Positions 44,301-55,952 of a DNA stretch of 64,000 bases are shown one piece after another. Each line of letters begins with the position of its first letter. Position 1 is the first letter of the stretch. The DNA lies in contig NC_064617.1 in assembly GCF_023898315.1 (NCBI RefSeq), positions 621,231,000-621,294,999 on the forward strand, in the 5' to 3' direction. Under the pieces are notes generated by a model. It saw only the letters and a program-made list of their open reading frames with translations. It was not told the DNA's origin and did no database searches. The translations under genes were made by a program, and so were the position numbers. This DNA comes from Schistocerca nitens. Its lineage: Eukaryota; Arthropoda; Insecta; Orthoptera; Acrididae.

Positions 44301-45225
44301 GAAGAGTATTGTTCGGTTTGGCCACACCACACAACTGACACCGAGAAACCATTTCTCTAACGTCTCGGTCAATAGACGGCCAAGTCAGATTCTCCTTAAT
44401 CTACTGCAAGGTCTTATAGGTTCCTAAATGCCCGCCAATCAACGAGTTGTGAAAATAATGGAAAACCGGGCGTATTACGATGCCTGGTAGACACATCTTA
44501 ACCTCCTTGGTACGTCCCACCATTTTACACAAAATGCCTTTCCTTACAATGTATTCATCCAAATGCTCGCCCGCCGAAAGCCGTTTCTTAACTGGTCCCC
44601 AAGTGGGGTCCTGATCCTGATGGTCGGCAATGTCACTAAACAAATGAGGAATACCGCCTAACACGACACAACTAAGGGTGCCTTCCCAAGCTTCTTGGGC
44701 GCCCTCACTAGATGGTTGTTCAGTAAACATACGGCTGAGGACGCCCGCGAGCACATTCTCAGTGCCTCTAATGTGCTTAACATCGAACTGAAATGCCGAA
44801 ATGCGTATCGCCCACCTCGTTATACAGCCAGTTTTACGCGGCCTGGCTAGCACCCAGCTTAAGGCTTCATTGTCGGTCTCTAGCTGAAATACTCTATTTT
44901 CAAGATAAAACCGGTATTTGTCCAGCGCGAACAAGGCGGTCAGTGCCTCACATTCGTACACAGAATATTTAAGCTCGGCGTTGGTTAACCGACGAGACGC
45001 GTATGCTAATGGCTGCCTTTGACTTTAGAACTCCTGGACGAGGACTGTCGAAATTCCCGCATTAGATGCGTCGGTTTGGACAGTAAATTTGTTATTAAAA
45101 TCAGGCACTCCGAGAACGGGAGAATTGGCTATAGCCGCTTTAATATGCTCAAACGCAGCCTCGTGAGTAGGTCCCCACTCAAACCGCACCCCTTTCCAGC
45201 GCAGTTCATTTAGAGGAGCCGTCAA
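44301..45225 (-). pseudogene. Gypsy RNase H and integrase zinc-binding part
   Basis: Minus strand. RNase H begins with FEHIKAAIANSPVLGVPDF and FTVQTDASNAGIS near 45090-45165 (the RNase H acidic residue in TDAS) and continues with YECEALTALFALDKYRFYLEN and FQLETDNEALSWVLARPRKTG near 44800-44950, then FDVKHIRGTENVLAGVLSR near 44720-44780. The integrase zinc-binding part HYFHNSLIGGHLGTYKTL near 44410-44460 and LTWPSIDRDVREMVSRCQLC near 44330-44395 supplies the H-H-C-C ligands. RNase H degrades template RNA. Stops near 44399 and 45010 break the frame. Confidence 0.85.
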
Positions 45226-45282
45226 CTGAGCAAAATTAAGAACTAATAATTCGCCATCCCTATGAACTTGGCAATCCCTAGG

Positions 45283-46040
45283 TTATCTATCAGTGGGCGG
45301 TGGAAGGGCTTTCAAGGCCTTAGTCCGCTCCTGATCGAAGCGAGTACTCTCGCATGATACTAGGTGACCTAAGAAGGATACCTGCTGCCTGGATAGTGAC
45401 ACCTTATTGGGGTGCAACCTAGCAAAACCTTTCTGCATATATTCCAAATGCTCTTGAAAGGAACGGCCATAAATTACCAAATCGTCCAGGTAATTGTAAA
45501 CGCAGACTAATTTCAAGTCTCCAATAATATTATCCAGCAAACGAGTAAGGACATCTGCGCCGTAGCCAGACTAAAGGGGACCCTACTAAATTCAAACAAA
45601 TTCTAATCAATACAAAACGCTGTAACGCGCTTACATTCTTCAGCTAGGGGAATATGATAATAGGCTTGATTCAGGTCGATCACAGTAAACCAATTAGCCC
45701 CAGCAAACCAAGTAAAAGAGTTATGAAGATCAGGTAAATGAACCGATTCGAGGAAAACCTTATTTAGGCGACGGTAGTCACCAACAGGCCGAATGTCCCA
45801 CCCCTGATTCTTAGGGACGAGAAATATAGGGGAGGCATAAGCGGATGTAGAAGGCCTAATAACTCCCTGTTCATGCATTTTGGAGGTCTTTTCCCTTATT
45901 ATCTTCATCTTAAGCGGTGAGGGGCGATACGGGGACTGCCTGACAAGAATATGGTCATACAGACGAATATGGTAGTCAAGAACATTAGCAACCCCGAGTC
46001 TATCACAGAGAAGCTCTGGGAACCTCTCCAACAAACCCAT
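45283..46040 (-). pseudogene. Gypsy reverse transcriptase
   Basis: Minus strand. Two frames. 46040-45603: LLERFPELLCDRLGVANVLD, YHIRLYDHILVRQSPYRPSP, IIREKTSKMHEQGVIRPSTS, AYASPIFLVPKNQGWDIRPV, DYRRLNKV, and FTVIDLNQAYYHIPLAEE with the first catalytic Asp. 45540-45283: VCVYNYLDDLVIYGRSFQEH with the YLDD catalytic pair intact, then LSRQQVSFLGHLVSCES. A stop and frame change lie at 45541-45602. The domain order is complete, so this is a recently dead rather than ancient enzyme. Confidence 0.9.
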
Positions 46041-46625
46041 TAGTTCAGAGGCCTGCTAGGAAGAGAGATGGGTGAGATCAAACTCACTAACCTTAGCATC
46101 AACAGCCAGCATTCCCGCATCTCGATGCACCTTACGCTTAGTACACTCACAGAAGCCCAATTTCTGACCAGAAGCGATGTTAAAGAAAAAGGTGTACACT
46201 TAATCATCCAAGACAAGACCAGTTTCACCGATAAAATCACATCCCAAAATCAAATCGACCTGCAGTTCTTTAACTAAGGTCAAGGACAAGCGCCATGAGA
46301 AATCCCCAACCGAGGTACTCTCTCGAACTCAACCGAACAGAGGCAACACCTGCCCGCTGGCAACCCGACATCTATGCACCGAGGAAGGGACTGGCCAAAG
46401 TCTCGCAAGATGATCAAATTCAAGAAACCATTCCCAGCTCAACAATGGAAAGCAGCTACCAGAATCCAAAAGGGCAAAAATTGGTTCGCCACCTACTCGA
46501 GAACAAATATATATCAGTGGGGGTGATTATCGAGCAGCGATACGGGCACACCAGTGTTTAAAGGCTCGACCCCATTGTCGCTGCACAGCATTTATTCACT
46601 CTGGGTGTCCGCGGCTGAACACAAG
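46041..46625 (-). pseudogene. Gypsy protease region
   Basis: The minus strand has EPIFALLDSGSCFPLL near 46440-46490, with the D-S-G of a retroviral-type aspartic protease, preceded by ICSRVGG. The rest is broken by stops and frame changes. The protease cuts Gag-Pol. The link to the RT frame at 46040 is damaged. Confidence 0.7.
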
Positions 46626-46631
46626 TACGAA

Positions 46632-47204
46632 CTAAATGGTATATTCGACCGCACCTGAAACAACTCCGCGAGTTCCCTTTAGCAGACTCAGTTGATGTTT
46701 GTAATCCGGAGTTCCTCTAGGTGGCGCCCACGTGCTGAATATAACTTCACGGTGAATATCGTCCGAGAGCGGCAACGCGGATATCTCTACAACGGCGGCC
46801 CGAAGTTCTTCCCAAGTGGGGGGACGTGCACGATAAACAAAACGTGACTTATCCGCCACTCGCATTCCCCTCAGGACCATTGAAACTAACTGCCGTTCTG
46901 TCAAGTCGACTAACAAGGCCAACCGAACCGTCATAACTCTTTCCACGTATTCATACAACCCCTCCCTGTCTTATTGCAATTGCCAAATACAGCGACACTC
47001 GAGCTGTTTACGAACTCATGTGGTCAATCTTTCGCTGATCACAAGGTCCCTCAATTGCTGCAATGAGAACCCCTCTGCCATGGCCTTGGATACCAAGGTC
47101 ATCAATTCTCCTCTAGTTAAAGGATACAACAGAGACAAAATTATCTGATGGGAAACACCAAACACATCAGCTTGTTGCTCAAAGCGAACCAACAACCATA
47201 ACAA
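46632..47204 (-). pseudogene. gag: Gypsy gag remnant
   Basis: Two minus-strand frames: 47204-47016 (LVRFEQQADVFGVSHQIILS, then YPLTRGELMTLVSKAMAEGF, QLRDLVISERLTT) and 46958-46632 (YEYVERVMTVRLALLVDLTE, RQLVSMVLRGMRVADKSRFV, PPTWEELRAAVVEISALPLS). This resembles a capsid-type gag domain. A stop and small frame change separate them. The N terminus is absent; the 5' LTR begins at 47215, only about ten bases from this frame, so part of the leader and gag start may have been deleted. No zinc knuckle is seen. Confidence 0.75.
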
Positions 47205-47214
47205 CCTTTCAATT

Positions 47215-47640
47215 TGTTTTTAAAAACAAGCCAATGTGATTCCAATTAGAATTTTAAGGCAAGTAACCACAGTCACGGCTGAAGGCCTTTAACGCCAAGA
47301 ATGCCAGTTATAAAAAAAACTTTAACAAAGATACTGTAAAACAGCAATGCAATATGAAGGGTAATTTGAAAATACAGGCAACTGATCACCAAACGGTTGA
47401 GACAAAATGATTGTAAACTTAATAGCACAACCATTTAAAGTTGCTGTAACGTGAAGCATCACAATTATATAAAAAATTTAAAAAATCATACAGTAAAACA
47501 GCAAATACAACAGCAAAGGTTAATTTAAAAGGACATGCAACTGATCACCAAACAGGTGAGACAAAATGATGGTAAACTTGGTAGTTCAATCATTTAAACC
47601 TGCTGTAACACCAAGAATTATAAAAAAATTAGAGACATAC
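47215..47640 (-). repeat. Truncated 5' LTR of gypsy element
   Basis: Homologous to 42075-42380 and similarly built from subrepeats (GTAAAACAGCAATGCAATA at 47336 and GTAAAACAGCAAATACAA at 47493, period 157 bp). Homology with the left LTR stops near 47640. Confidence 0.7.
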
Positions 47641-48234
47641 AATAATGCAATGCAGAATGCACACAAACTGCCGTTGTAGCAGCAGTAACCGATCTGACAA
47701 CTGCGCCAGACAGTTGTTGTCTTATATAAGTGTAGCCGACCGCAGCACTGTCTTCTGCCTGTTTACATATATCTGTATTCGAATACGCATGCCTATACCA
47801 GTTTCTTTGATTCGTCATTGTACATTCTGTACAGCTACTAATTGTTTCTTCTGCAATTTTATTGTGTGATATGAGTGTGACTGAAAACTTCAATAATTAA
47901 AAAAAAGGTGTATAGAAGTAACATGTTGTGGGATACACTCGGGTGAATAGGGCATCTAGATAATGGACAGCTCGCATGAGCGTTTGTTTCGGAATCAACA
48001 TATTTTAACGATGGAACTGGTTCTACCGCAAGAACTGCATCATATCAATTTATATATATCTTTAGTCGATTACGTGACTGAAATATGCAATTATGTGCGA
48101 TTTACCAAATATGTGGCCGTATTCCAGGAAAGTTACGCTTTATGTAGCTACGATAGTACCTGGGATTACGTCAGAGGTGTCAAGTTTATAACGCAGCTTG
48201 TACACTTTTATGTCGGTCGCCAACTGCCCTAGAT
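47641..48234. other. No recognised gene; 89-codon frame
   Basis: A plus-strand frame 47963-48232 (MDSSHERLFRNQHILTMELV start) has no motif I know, no close neighbour and no repeat match here. Possibly chance; alternatively an exon or unrecognised repeat. Confidence 0.35.
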
Positions 48235-48310
48235 CAGTGGTTCGCGACCAGGGGGTAGTTACCCCCTGTGGGGTAAGTAGAATTTCTGACGGGTAAAAAC
48301 TAAACGATTC
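48235..48310 (+). repeat. Possible hAT-type terminal sequence
   Basis: CAGTGGTTCGCGACCAGGGG resembles the CAGTGGTTC-type terminus of hAT transposons and is followed by a palindrome GGGGGTAGTTACCCCC. No matching right end or target duplication was found. Confidence 0.35.
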
Positions 48311-48517
48311 GATTCTGTTTCACTCACGAAACTGAATTGTTTACAAAAGATCATTAGAATTATCTCAGTTTTGTAAGATCAGTACTGATTATGTAAGTTA
48401 TCAAAAATTACTTTTTCTCAAGTAGCAGCACTATTTCGGTGAAGCTTACATGTTCATCGGATACTCCACCCACTACACACACATGTTGTGCCTTATCTCA
48501 ATAATTTTTAGTAAATT

Positions 48518-48713
48518 TGAGTTAAGGTCTTATCTGACCATGCTGCTGAGGTCATCGGTCCCTAAGCCTACACACTACTTACTCTAACTTAAACTAACTT
48601 ACACTATGGATAACACACACACCCATGCCCGAGGGAGGACTCAAACCTCCTACGGGGGAGTCGCAAGGACCGTGACAAGGCTCCTGAGACGGAGCGGCTA
48701 CCCCTCCCGGCAA
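48518..48713 (-). repeat. Second-type SINE, copy 2
   Basis: Minus-strand body (GCTGAGGTCATCGGTCCCTA, then CCCATGCCCGAGGGAGGACT) and a diverged tRNA-like head near 48640-48713. Target duplication not clear. Same family as 38817 and 54212. Confidence 0.75.
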
Positions 48714-49249
48714 CTATTTCTCATTCACCACTGATGATAAAAGTGAGACACGTACGTAACAAAAGCTAATATACCGCGAATATGTTCCCTCCAAGTAGTA
48801 GAAAATACCTGCAGTAGTTCAGAAATTGCTTCATTACTCGCTTCGAAACAGATAAATGAATTAATCGACAGGACGACCCAGCAGTACCTATATAAGAGCT
48901 TCTATTGTGCTGTACACAGTTTTATTATTATTTATTATTAGAGTGGTAAGACACAAAGCATTAAGAGCCTGAAATCGTCCAATTTCTGCCAATTCAGAAG
49001 TAAGGAGTGCAACAGTGAAGTGATTTACCAACGTTAAGTATAGTGCAGACGTCGGAACTTGTCTGATTTTAAACTGGATTGCAGTGTGCAGGTCAAGCAA
49101 GTGCTGCAATGGAGAGCAGTAATGCAGGGGAGGCATGTTTTGTAACAAATGTGTACCCTCATTGCTGAGGGTCAGCTTTCTTTTCTGAGAAGGAATTGTG
49201 GGTAGCACTTGCGATGCACCACGAATTCCTTCGTTATAGATTCTAACAT

Positions 49250-49287
49250 ACACACACACACACACATCCACCTACCCACCCACCCAT

Positions 49288-49346
<59 letters not shown>
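49250..49346 (+). repeat. (CA)n microsatellite
   Basis: CA runs at 49250-49266 and 49290-49346 with a CCCACC-rich interruption between. Confidence 0.95.
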
Positions 49347-49350
<4 letters not shown>

Positions 49351-49684
49351 CAAAGTAAATATCATTTTAAAAATAAAAGTGTTCCAAGAAAAGTAATGCA
49401 TTCTACTGTTTAGTGAGGTGCTAAAGTTACTGATGATGTTGGGAGTAGGGAGAAACAGTTGTCAAGTGGAGAAGGGCGGGAGGTAATAGGTAATGTGTGC
49501 TTCCATTCACGGGTAATGGTCTAACCAATATATTAGGTTTAGCTCAATAATCAGTTTTTCGGTGCTGTTAGTGCACAAATGACACTCCTATACGGTTTCA
49601 GTATTTAGTTTCCTCATTCTCCATTAGTCATAAAATATAGTACTTGGGAAACAAATATTTTCCTATAGTCGCATGAATTAATTA

Positions 49685-50140
49685 ATGTTATCGACAGGGG
49701 CTCTCAAGATAATTTCACATTTCTTCATTTCCAGAAGGCTTCTGACGTTGTTGCTCACCAGCGGTTTGTAACCAATGTGCCTGGAAATGGAGTACCTTCT
49801 CAATTTTGCGACTTGAATCGTGGTCACCAGTCACACGGGCACAGAAATCCACAATAATGAAGAGTTTCCGGAAGAAACATTATCAGCTTTGTGCTATTCT
49901 TAACATATATAAACGTTTAGTAGACAGTGTTACGAGCCCTCTTTGTTTGAGGCTATCGTATACCGTGTAGCAAAGTCACCAGAAAATCAAAACCAGTTAG
50001 AAAGTGATTTAGTCGAGATATCTGAAGTGTGCAAAAACTGGCAGTGGAATCACAACAATATAAAGTGTAAGATCCTCATATGAGTACTAAAAAATACGGT
50101 TCATTTCATCTACATCACAAATCACACAAACCAAATATGA
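49685..50140 (+). pseudogene. CR1/Jockey-type LINE RT remnant
   Basis: Plus strand, shifting frames: FLHFQKASDVVAHQRFVTN near 49720-49775 (first catalytic Asp block, altered), VLFLTYINV near 49895-49915, a SLCLRLSYT-type decayed catalytic block near 49940-49970, and KPVRK with EISEVCKNWQWNHNNIKCK near 50010-50070 and HMSTKKYGSF near 50080-50105. Block order is that of RT motifs 3 to 6. Both ends truncated. Confidence 0.7.
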
Positions 50141-51739
50141 AGATTGATGATTTGGCTGAATAGCAATACTGAAATGCTGCATCTAGCAAAGAGCCGGAAG
50201 TGTTAAGGTACCAGGTTCCAAAAATAAAATTTGAATCAGAAAATGCAATTTATTGTTGAAAAAGGTACTGAAAATATTTATTTAAAAGTTTAGCGCATCT
50301 TTAGTAAGTCTGAGAAACCTCAAAAAAACAAAAGGAAAGTTCCGTTATAGACTTATAAATTGAACAATTTTACTTAGATTTTGCAGTGAACACATGGTGT
50401 GTCGTGGGGTGATCACTCTGTTTCAGATCTGATGTTGGCACCTTCACAGTGCTGAAACCGGTCATCTAATAAATAATTGAAGCGATCATGGCTTTTCAAT
50501 TATTTCAATTTTACTTAGAATGGCGTACTTTTGAATAAAATTCTTCCATAGTTCTGTTACCGCACTGATAAACATGAACTAAACAGAGAGAAAAACATTT
50601 GCATTAGCAGATATCACAAAGCGGTAAAAGTTATGTGAGTGGACATTTCGTGATCAGCTCTGAGCAGACAATCCATTACTTAAGAATACAGTAAAGCGAA
50701 TGGACAACGATAAAAGATGTTTAAATAAAATTTAAAACAAAAACCCAGTCCGCTTTAGTGACAAGTAATACATTTAATCAAACATGCATACATGCCCATT
50801 TACTGTACATAGTGCTTGTAAATTACTAACTGCAATCGCAGCCAACAAACAGGAACATATGTAACACGAAAAGCCAGAAACCATTCGCAAAGCACAACGC
50901 TTTCAAATTCCACCAAAAGAAACGTAATTAAATTTTGAACCAAAACGCCCACACGACTTCAGTTAAGAGGGAAACAGATATAACTTGGCTTTGGACTCAT
51001 AATATTAAACAATTATGAAGGGGGCACAAAGGCAACAGACGGAACTAATACGGAAGTCAAGGCAAGTTTATTAAAATAACTATCAAGAAACGTCTCTAAA
51101 CATCACTATGGCTATGTGAAGCCTACAACTCGTAGTATAAGACACCCACAACGCAGCATACAACTTTCAATAACTTCACGTAGAAGTTAAATCTTAAGAT
51201 GTTCACTAGAGAGGTGCATATGGCTCAGCCACTCCATGTAGCCTTAAAATTCTGTAGAGACGACACAGCACACAGAGGTCTAAGCCGTTACTTCACCGTC
51301 GTATTTCTCAGGCACGTAGTTGACAGACTGACAGAGTAAACTTTTACTGAAGGTGCTACTCAATTCCAACAAGTGCTTGTAATGCGCATGACGCATATAA
51401 CCATGAGGAGGCGCCGCTGGATGGCCAATCTCCTGTTACTGGCGAGCAACAACTGAGACCGAGCTGATCCGGGGCATCGTTAAGTCGACGCGAGGTTCAT
51501 AAAAGCAGCAATTTTTAACCAGGAGAGTAACCTGGGTGTGCACCTTCAGAATCTGACACTGTCCAAGAAAAGGGAACAAGAGTTTGGCAAAGATTCTGGC
51601 TAACCCCTGGCTGTGGGCATATAACTTCTTTAGAAAATTTGCCAGAAGTCGTCTCCTGCCAAATATTAGAGATATCCCACCTGCTCTGAGACTGAAGAAA
51701 TGGGCTCCCATTTGCAGATAGGACTAGGTTTTCGCTGCA
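50141..51739. other. No recognised gene
   Basis: AT-rich. A word GTGCTGAAACCGGTCATCTAATAAATAATTG near 50450 looks repeat-like but has no second copy here. Minus frames 51436-51711 and 51515-51742 have no recognisable domain. Confidence 0.5.
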
Positions 51740-51850
51740 CATTTTATTGGTGACACACGAAAATTCGTGTCAGACTGAGACTTGAATCCAGGTTTCCCGC
51801 TTTACCTGAGAGGTTGCCTCAACCACTCTGGCTACTCAATCACGGCTTCT
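51740..51850 (-). repeat. tRNA-like repeat
   Basis: Minus strand shows A-box-like TAGCCAGAGTGGTTGAGGC and B-box-like GGATTCAAGTCTCAG, then GACACGAATTTTCGTGTGTC, a small palindrome. No acceptor stem. Probably a SINE or foldback related to the tRNA-like class at 33.2 kb. Confidence 0.55.
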
Positions 51851-51949
51851 GGACCGACTAAATCTCCAGATGTAACTTTCTCGAAACTAGGGTCGAAGAT
51901 AGTATGGGATGGTGGTGATATGTGATGTTGTTTTCCGTAGAAGGGAAGG

Positions 51950-52870
51950 CACATGCATTGTTACTGACTATGAGTTGGGAAGGTTAAAGGAAATAAATAT
52001 TTTACCAAAGTGCAGAAGCGTTAAATAGTCTTTATCTGGGACAAGCAAAAGAAAGTTGGTGAAAACATCCACCATAACCGAAATATACTTATTCCCATTC
52101 GTTGTGCGTTTAATCGGACCTAAGTAATCCACAAACAATTTGTCCATTGACTTCTCTTCTCTGTTAGAGTGCGACCAACCAAGGTACTAATTAGTATTTT
52201 TCTTGCCAGTCTGACATTCCAGACCCTGTTGGACCAATTTTACAATTTCTGAATAAAGAGATGGCCACGTGGGATGCTCTTTAATCTTCACAATGATTTT
52301 ACAGTTAGTTAAACGACCCCCACACAACGAAGAATGATAATATTTAACTGCAGCCGGGATTAAAGTCATAGGAAGACAAATCATTAACTCCATAACATAG
52401 GAGACCTTTGCTGAGATTATATCCAGTTGATTTCTCCCCCATGAGAATCTGATGCCTAATATTCCTGAGCTCTTGATCCCCATTCCTGACGCTCCTCAAA
52501 ATTCCTGAACTGTGATCGATTCTCTGTTATTATAGCTACACTGCATTAATGATAAATATCTCAGGCGATCTCTGGTCCTCATTAAACATGCCATTCAGTG
52601 CGTCGGACAGCTGATTGTCACAACTTTTTACGTACATTACAACAAACAAGGAAGCTGAAATTCGAACCGCCAGCATGCTGTCCTGCCAGTTTCACGTGGC
52701 CTAGCCGGTACCCTATGTAGTGCCCAACTGTCAGTTCCTAGTAAGAAATATCTATGCTCCAAGTTAAAAGGATGAACAGTGCAGAAAATACTGGAGGCGC
52801 TCAACAAAGGTTTTGCTGTAAGCAGCCATGTCGTCCAGGTCACTGTACACTCAACGAAACTGTAGTTCGC
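51950..52870 (-). pseudogene. Gypsy-type pol remnant (RNase H to integrase)
   Basis: Minus strand. RNase H: FNLEHRYFLLGTDSWALHRV with PARPRETGRTACW near 52680-52770. Integrase zinc part: ICLPMTLIPAAVKYYHSSLC with GGRLTNCKIIVKI near 52300-52385, then HPTWPSLYSEIVKLVQQGLE and CQTGKKNTN near 52195-52280. The catalytic first-Asp block reads LFVDYLGPIKRTTNGNKYIS near 52085-52145, followed by VMVDVFTNFLLLVPD. Later blocks are missing. The order equals the gypsy element at 42-47 kb but the sequence is clearly diverged from it. Confidence 0.75.
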
Positions 52871-54211
52871 CTTTAATGGAGTTTAGCAAATAACATAAGA
52901 ATACTTCACTGACTGACAACCTAAACGGAACTGTGCAGAACTCAGACAAGTTCCAATCCTAGCATAAAACAGTCAGAGGCTTCTTCTCTTTAGCTGGAGG
53001 TATCTAGTCGCAAACCTGATTACGCTCCGAAAATGTGAAATGCTGCAGTATGCTCGTTCAAAGTGAGAAAGACATGAATAACTACATGGAAATAGCGCTG
53101 ACTCCGAGTCCGCCTACAGGTAAAGGGCTTCATGGTCTACAGTGGGCCTACGATCACCATCGCCTTGGGGAAGGAGTGGCATCGGGGGAGGCGGAGAGCC
53201 TAATCACACTTCTGCGAGTATTTACTGAGCAATCTTCGCGCTGACGTTGTTAATACTCAACCATTCATATACAACGCCCGAAAACTCACGTTATAAGCTA
53301 TGATTTGCATAAAGTAGCTGTGAGACAAAGTCGCCATTGGATGCACTTACAATCCAAGATGTCTTGACCACAGTCTTGCTCGTATTATTCCAACACACCC
53401 TACAGGTTTTAACGATATGTCAGTATCAAAGGCTATAAAAATAGGTCGACAAAACTGGTGCCTGTATAAATACAGGACATGTTTCGTTTTCATTAATTAA
53501 GTGGGTCCATAACATAGAAAGTACAGATATGAGTTAAAGCTTATTAAATACTTCATGTCGTTACTATGAGTCAGTAGAAACTTTTCTAAACGGCTACACA
53601 CTGTATTGTTCGTCATTCCTTCATAACACGTGCGTGCAAACTGCAATGAGGCGTGAAGGTAGATCCAAAGTCGGATAAACTACTAGGTGGCACTGAGGAC
53701 GTGCCGTAGTGAGGCATTGTTTACTGATAAGAAAAAGTGATTAACCAATTAGGAATTTTGTTAGTAGAAAACTGCTGACAGCTTTTTTTTTCAAAAAAGT
53801 TTGTTTTAAAAGAATGTCAATATTAATCCTGTTTCCTACAATTACGTTTCTTCCATCTCCCACCACCCCAGCCCCCCAACGGCGCTTTCTTTTATGTCAC
53901 TAAATAATTTATCATGCAATATATATAGTTCCAAAATGTTTTATTACACGTTTACTTAATTTTTAAGACTTACCTTCCATCTCATTAAAACTGAATATGT
54001 GTAACATGAAAATGTAAACCAGCTGCATAAGGTGCAGAAATGTGACCGTGTCATCACTGAATTTACTAATTCCACACTAGTATGACCTAAGCTAATCCGG
54101 ATAGTTGTTATTACCATTGGTTAAAATGATGTCTGGTGCCACAGAAATCTCCATGTTGGGGACCAATTTTGATACAAGGGTTTAGTTACTTGTGTAACGC
54201 TTATACATTGT
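52871..54211. other. No recognised gene
   Basis: Includes a plus frame 53035-53244 without motif. Nothing else identifiable. Confidence 0.5.
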
Positions 54212-54413
54212 TCAAATGTTCAAAAGTGCGTGAAATCTTATGGGACTTAACTGCTAAGGTCATCAGTCCCTAAGCTTACACACTACTTAACCTAAATTAT
54301 CCTAAGGACAAACACACACCCATGCCCGAGGGAGGACTCAAACCTCTGTCGGGACCAGCCGCACAGTCCAGGTCTGCAGCGCCCTAGACCGATCGGCTAA
54401 TCCCGCGCGGTTG
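54212..54413 (-). repeat. Second-type SINE, copy 3 (complete)
   Basis: Minus strand: head ATTAGCCGATCGGTCTAGGG, B box GGTTTGAGTCC, body to the GTTCAAATG end. Flanked by TACATTGT at 54204-54211 and 54414-54421. Confidence 0.9.
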
Positions 54414-54749
54414 TACATTGTCGCTCTTAATAACAAAGATAACCATATATGCAGCCACCTGATCTTCAATATAGGTACTACACTCTACGACATGGAATTT
54501 AAAAATCTATGCCAAGAACGATTAGATTTTTCCAGAAATTGGGCTTTTAGATTTTTAACAGTGTAATTGCAGATTCATTTATACCGCCAGAGCAGTTTCT
54601 GGTAGATGGCGACGCACTACATTTCGCCAGCACACAGCACTTACACTAAACATCACACCATTCCCTATTTTATTTTAAATGTTATGCCTATTGGTGTTGC
54701 TTTCCCTACAATTTGAATTTTCCATGGAATAAATATGCCTGTAGCTAAA

Positions 54750-55816
54750 TTATATTGTTATATACCGGGTGAATGACCCACAACTTTCGCCAGGCCTGAG
54801 GGCATGTCCTGGGGCGGTGAATCTGCTCAATATGTCCATGTCGTGCCAAGAGCAGTGCCGTCGCGCTAACTGTTGAGTGCGAACAATTGCCCAACGTCCT
54901 TGGTGGAGCAATCGCCACACGTCATTTTCCAACACTTTGAGAATAAGCATGCGCGGTTTTCCAGAGTCGTTTTCAACTAGAATCACACCCTGTTGAACTG
55001 AAAGGTTATGCCGACGTGCAAAATATCGGCGCACAACTGACTTCAGGATACTGTTCAACGAACGGGGCCAAGTCGTGCGAATTTTCTGCAACTAAATCTT
55101 GAGATCTTGATGTACTTCCGTGGCCTGTGCAATTTTTCTATAGTTAAAGGGAAAAAATCCAGCAATTCAGTTCTGCACATCGATTTGGCAACAAGATGCG
55201 GCAGATGCATCAAATCCAGCGTCTGGTCCTGTCGGTGGTTGTGATAGGGCGTCTGCATTGTCTTCATTTGCCGTACGCCTGTACACAATTTCATACTGAT
55301 ACTGCGAAAGCAACGAAGCCCAACGTTGCAATTCTTGAGCAGTGTGTGTACGAACCGGATTTGTGATCTGCCGCAGACCGGGCTGGCCGAGCGGTTCTAG
55401 GCGCTACAGTCTGGAACCGCGCGACCGCTACGGACGCAGGTTTGAATCCTGCCTCGGGCATGGATGTGTGTGATGTTCGTAGGTTAGTTGGGTTTAAGTA
55501 GTTCAAAGTTCTAGGGGACTGATCACCTCAGAAGTTAAGTTCCATAGTGCTCAGAGTCATTTGAACCATTTTGTGATCTGTCACTGAAACGAACTTAAGA
55601 CCATACAAATAGTGATTGAATTTGGTCACACGATACACAATAGCGATAGTCTCTTTTTATATTTGAGAACAATTGCACTGAGTCTGAGTGAGCAACTCTG
55701 AGGCGAAAGCAATGGGTCCGTCTTGTGCAGCAATTCTGTGCGAAAGCACAGCACCGGTTCCATAGGAAGAAGAGTAGACTGCAAGACAACTGGCTTGGCA
55801 GGGTCAAAATGTACAA
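54750..55816 (-). pseudogene. RNase H and integrase zinc part, interrupted by SINE
   Basis: RNase H: LVHFDPAKPVVLQ and DALL..SPQSC-like decayed sequence near 55690-55810, then TNPVRTHTAQELQRWASLLS across the SINE boundary near 55300-55360 and YQYEIVYRRTANEDNADALS near 55240-55295. The integrase zinc part has RHNLSVQQGVILVENDSGKP near 54965-55025, LLHQGRWAIVRTQQLARRHC near 54855-54915 with the two His, and a decayed Cys pair further left. The catalytic domain is not found. Stops and frame changes occur. Confidence 0.75.
55371..55570 (+). repeat. tRNA-derived SINE, copy 6
   Basis: Complete plus-strand copy (GGCTGGCCGAGCGGTTCTAG head, GGTTTGAATCC B box). Perfect 10-bp duplication TTGTGATCTG at 55361-55370 and 55571-55580. 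It splits the RNase H of the gypsy remnant. Confidence 0.95.
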
Positions 55817-55952
55817 AACGTCACCAGCAAGAAATTTTTGAGTTTACGAAATGCGTTATGATACTCTTTGGTTCGCACGAGAAGCACACTTTTCAACGCA
55901 AGCGATGCAATGGGGCCCCGATCTTTGAAGCTTTCAGAATGAAACGAATGTC

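Larger units (their letters stand above)
42075..47640 (-). mobile_element. Gypsy-type LTR retrotransposon
   Basis: Minus-strand order from right to left is gag, protease, RT, RNase H, integrase, which is the Ty3/gypsy order. Both ends carry the same sequence starting TGTTTTAAAAA / TGTTTTTAAAAA on the plus strand (42075 and 47215). A purine run at 43411-43421 (minus-strand AGAGGGGGAGG) is a good polypurine tract, so the left LTR would be 42075-43409 and the right LTR is truncated to about 425 bp. No envelope gene is apparent. Confidence 0.85.
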
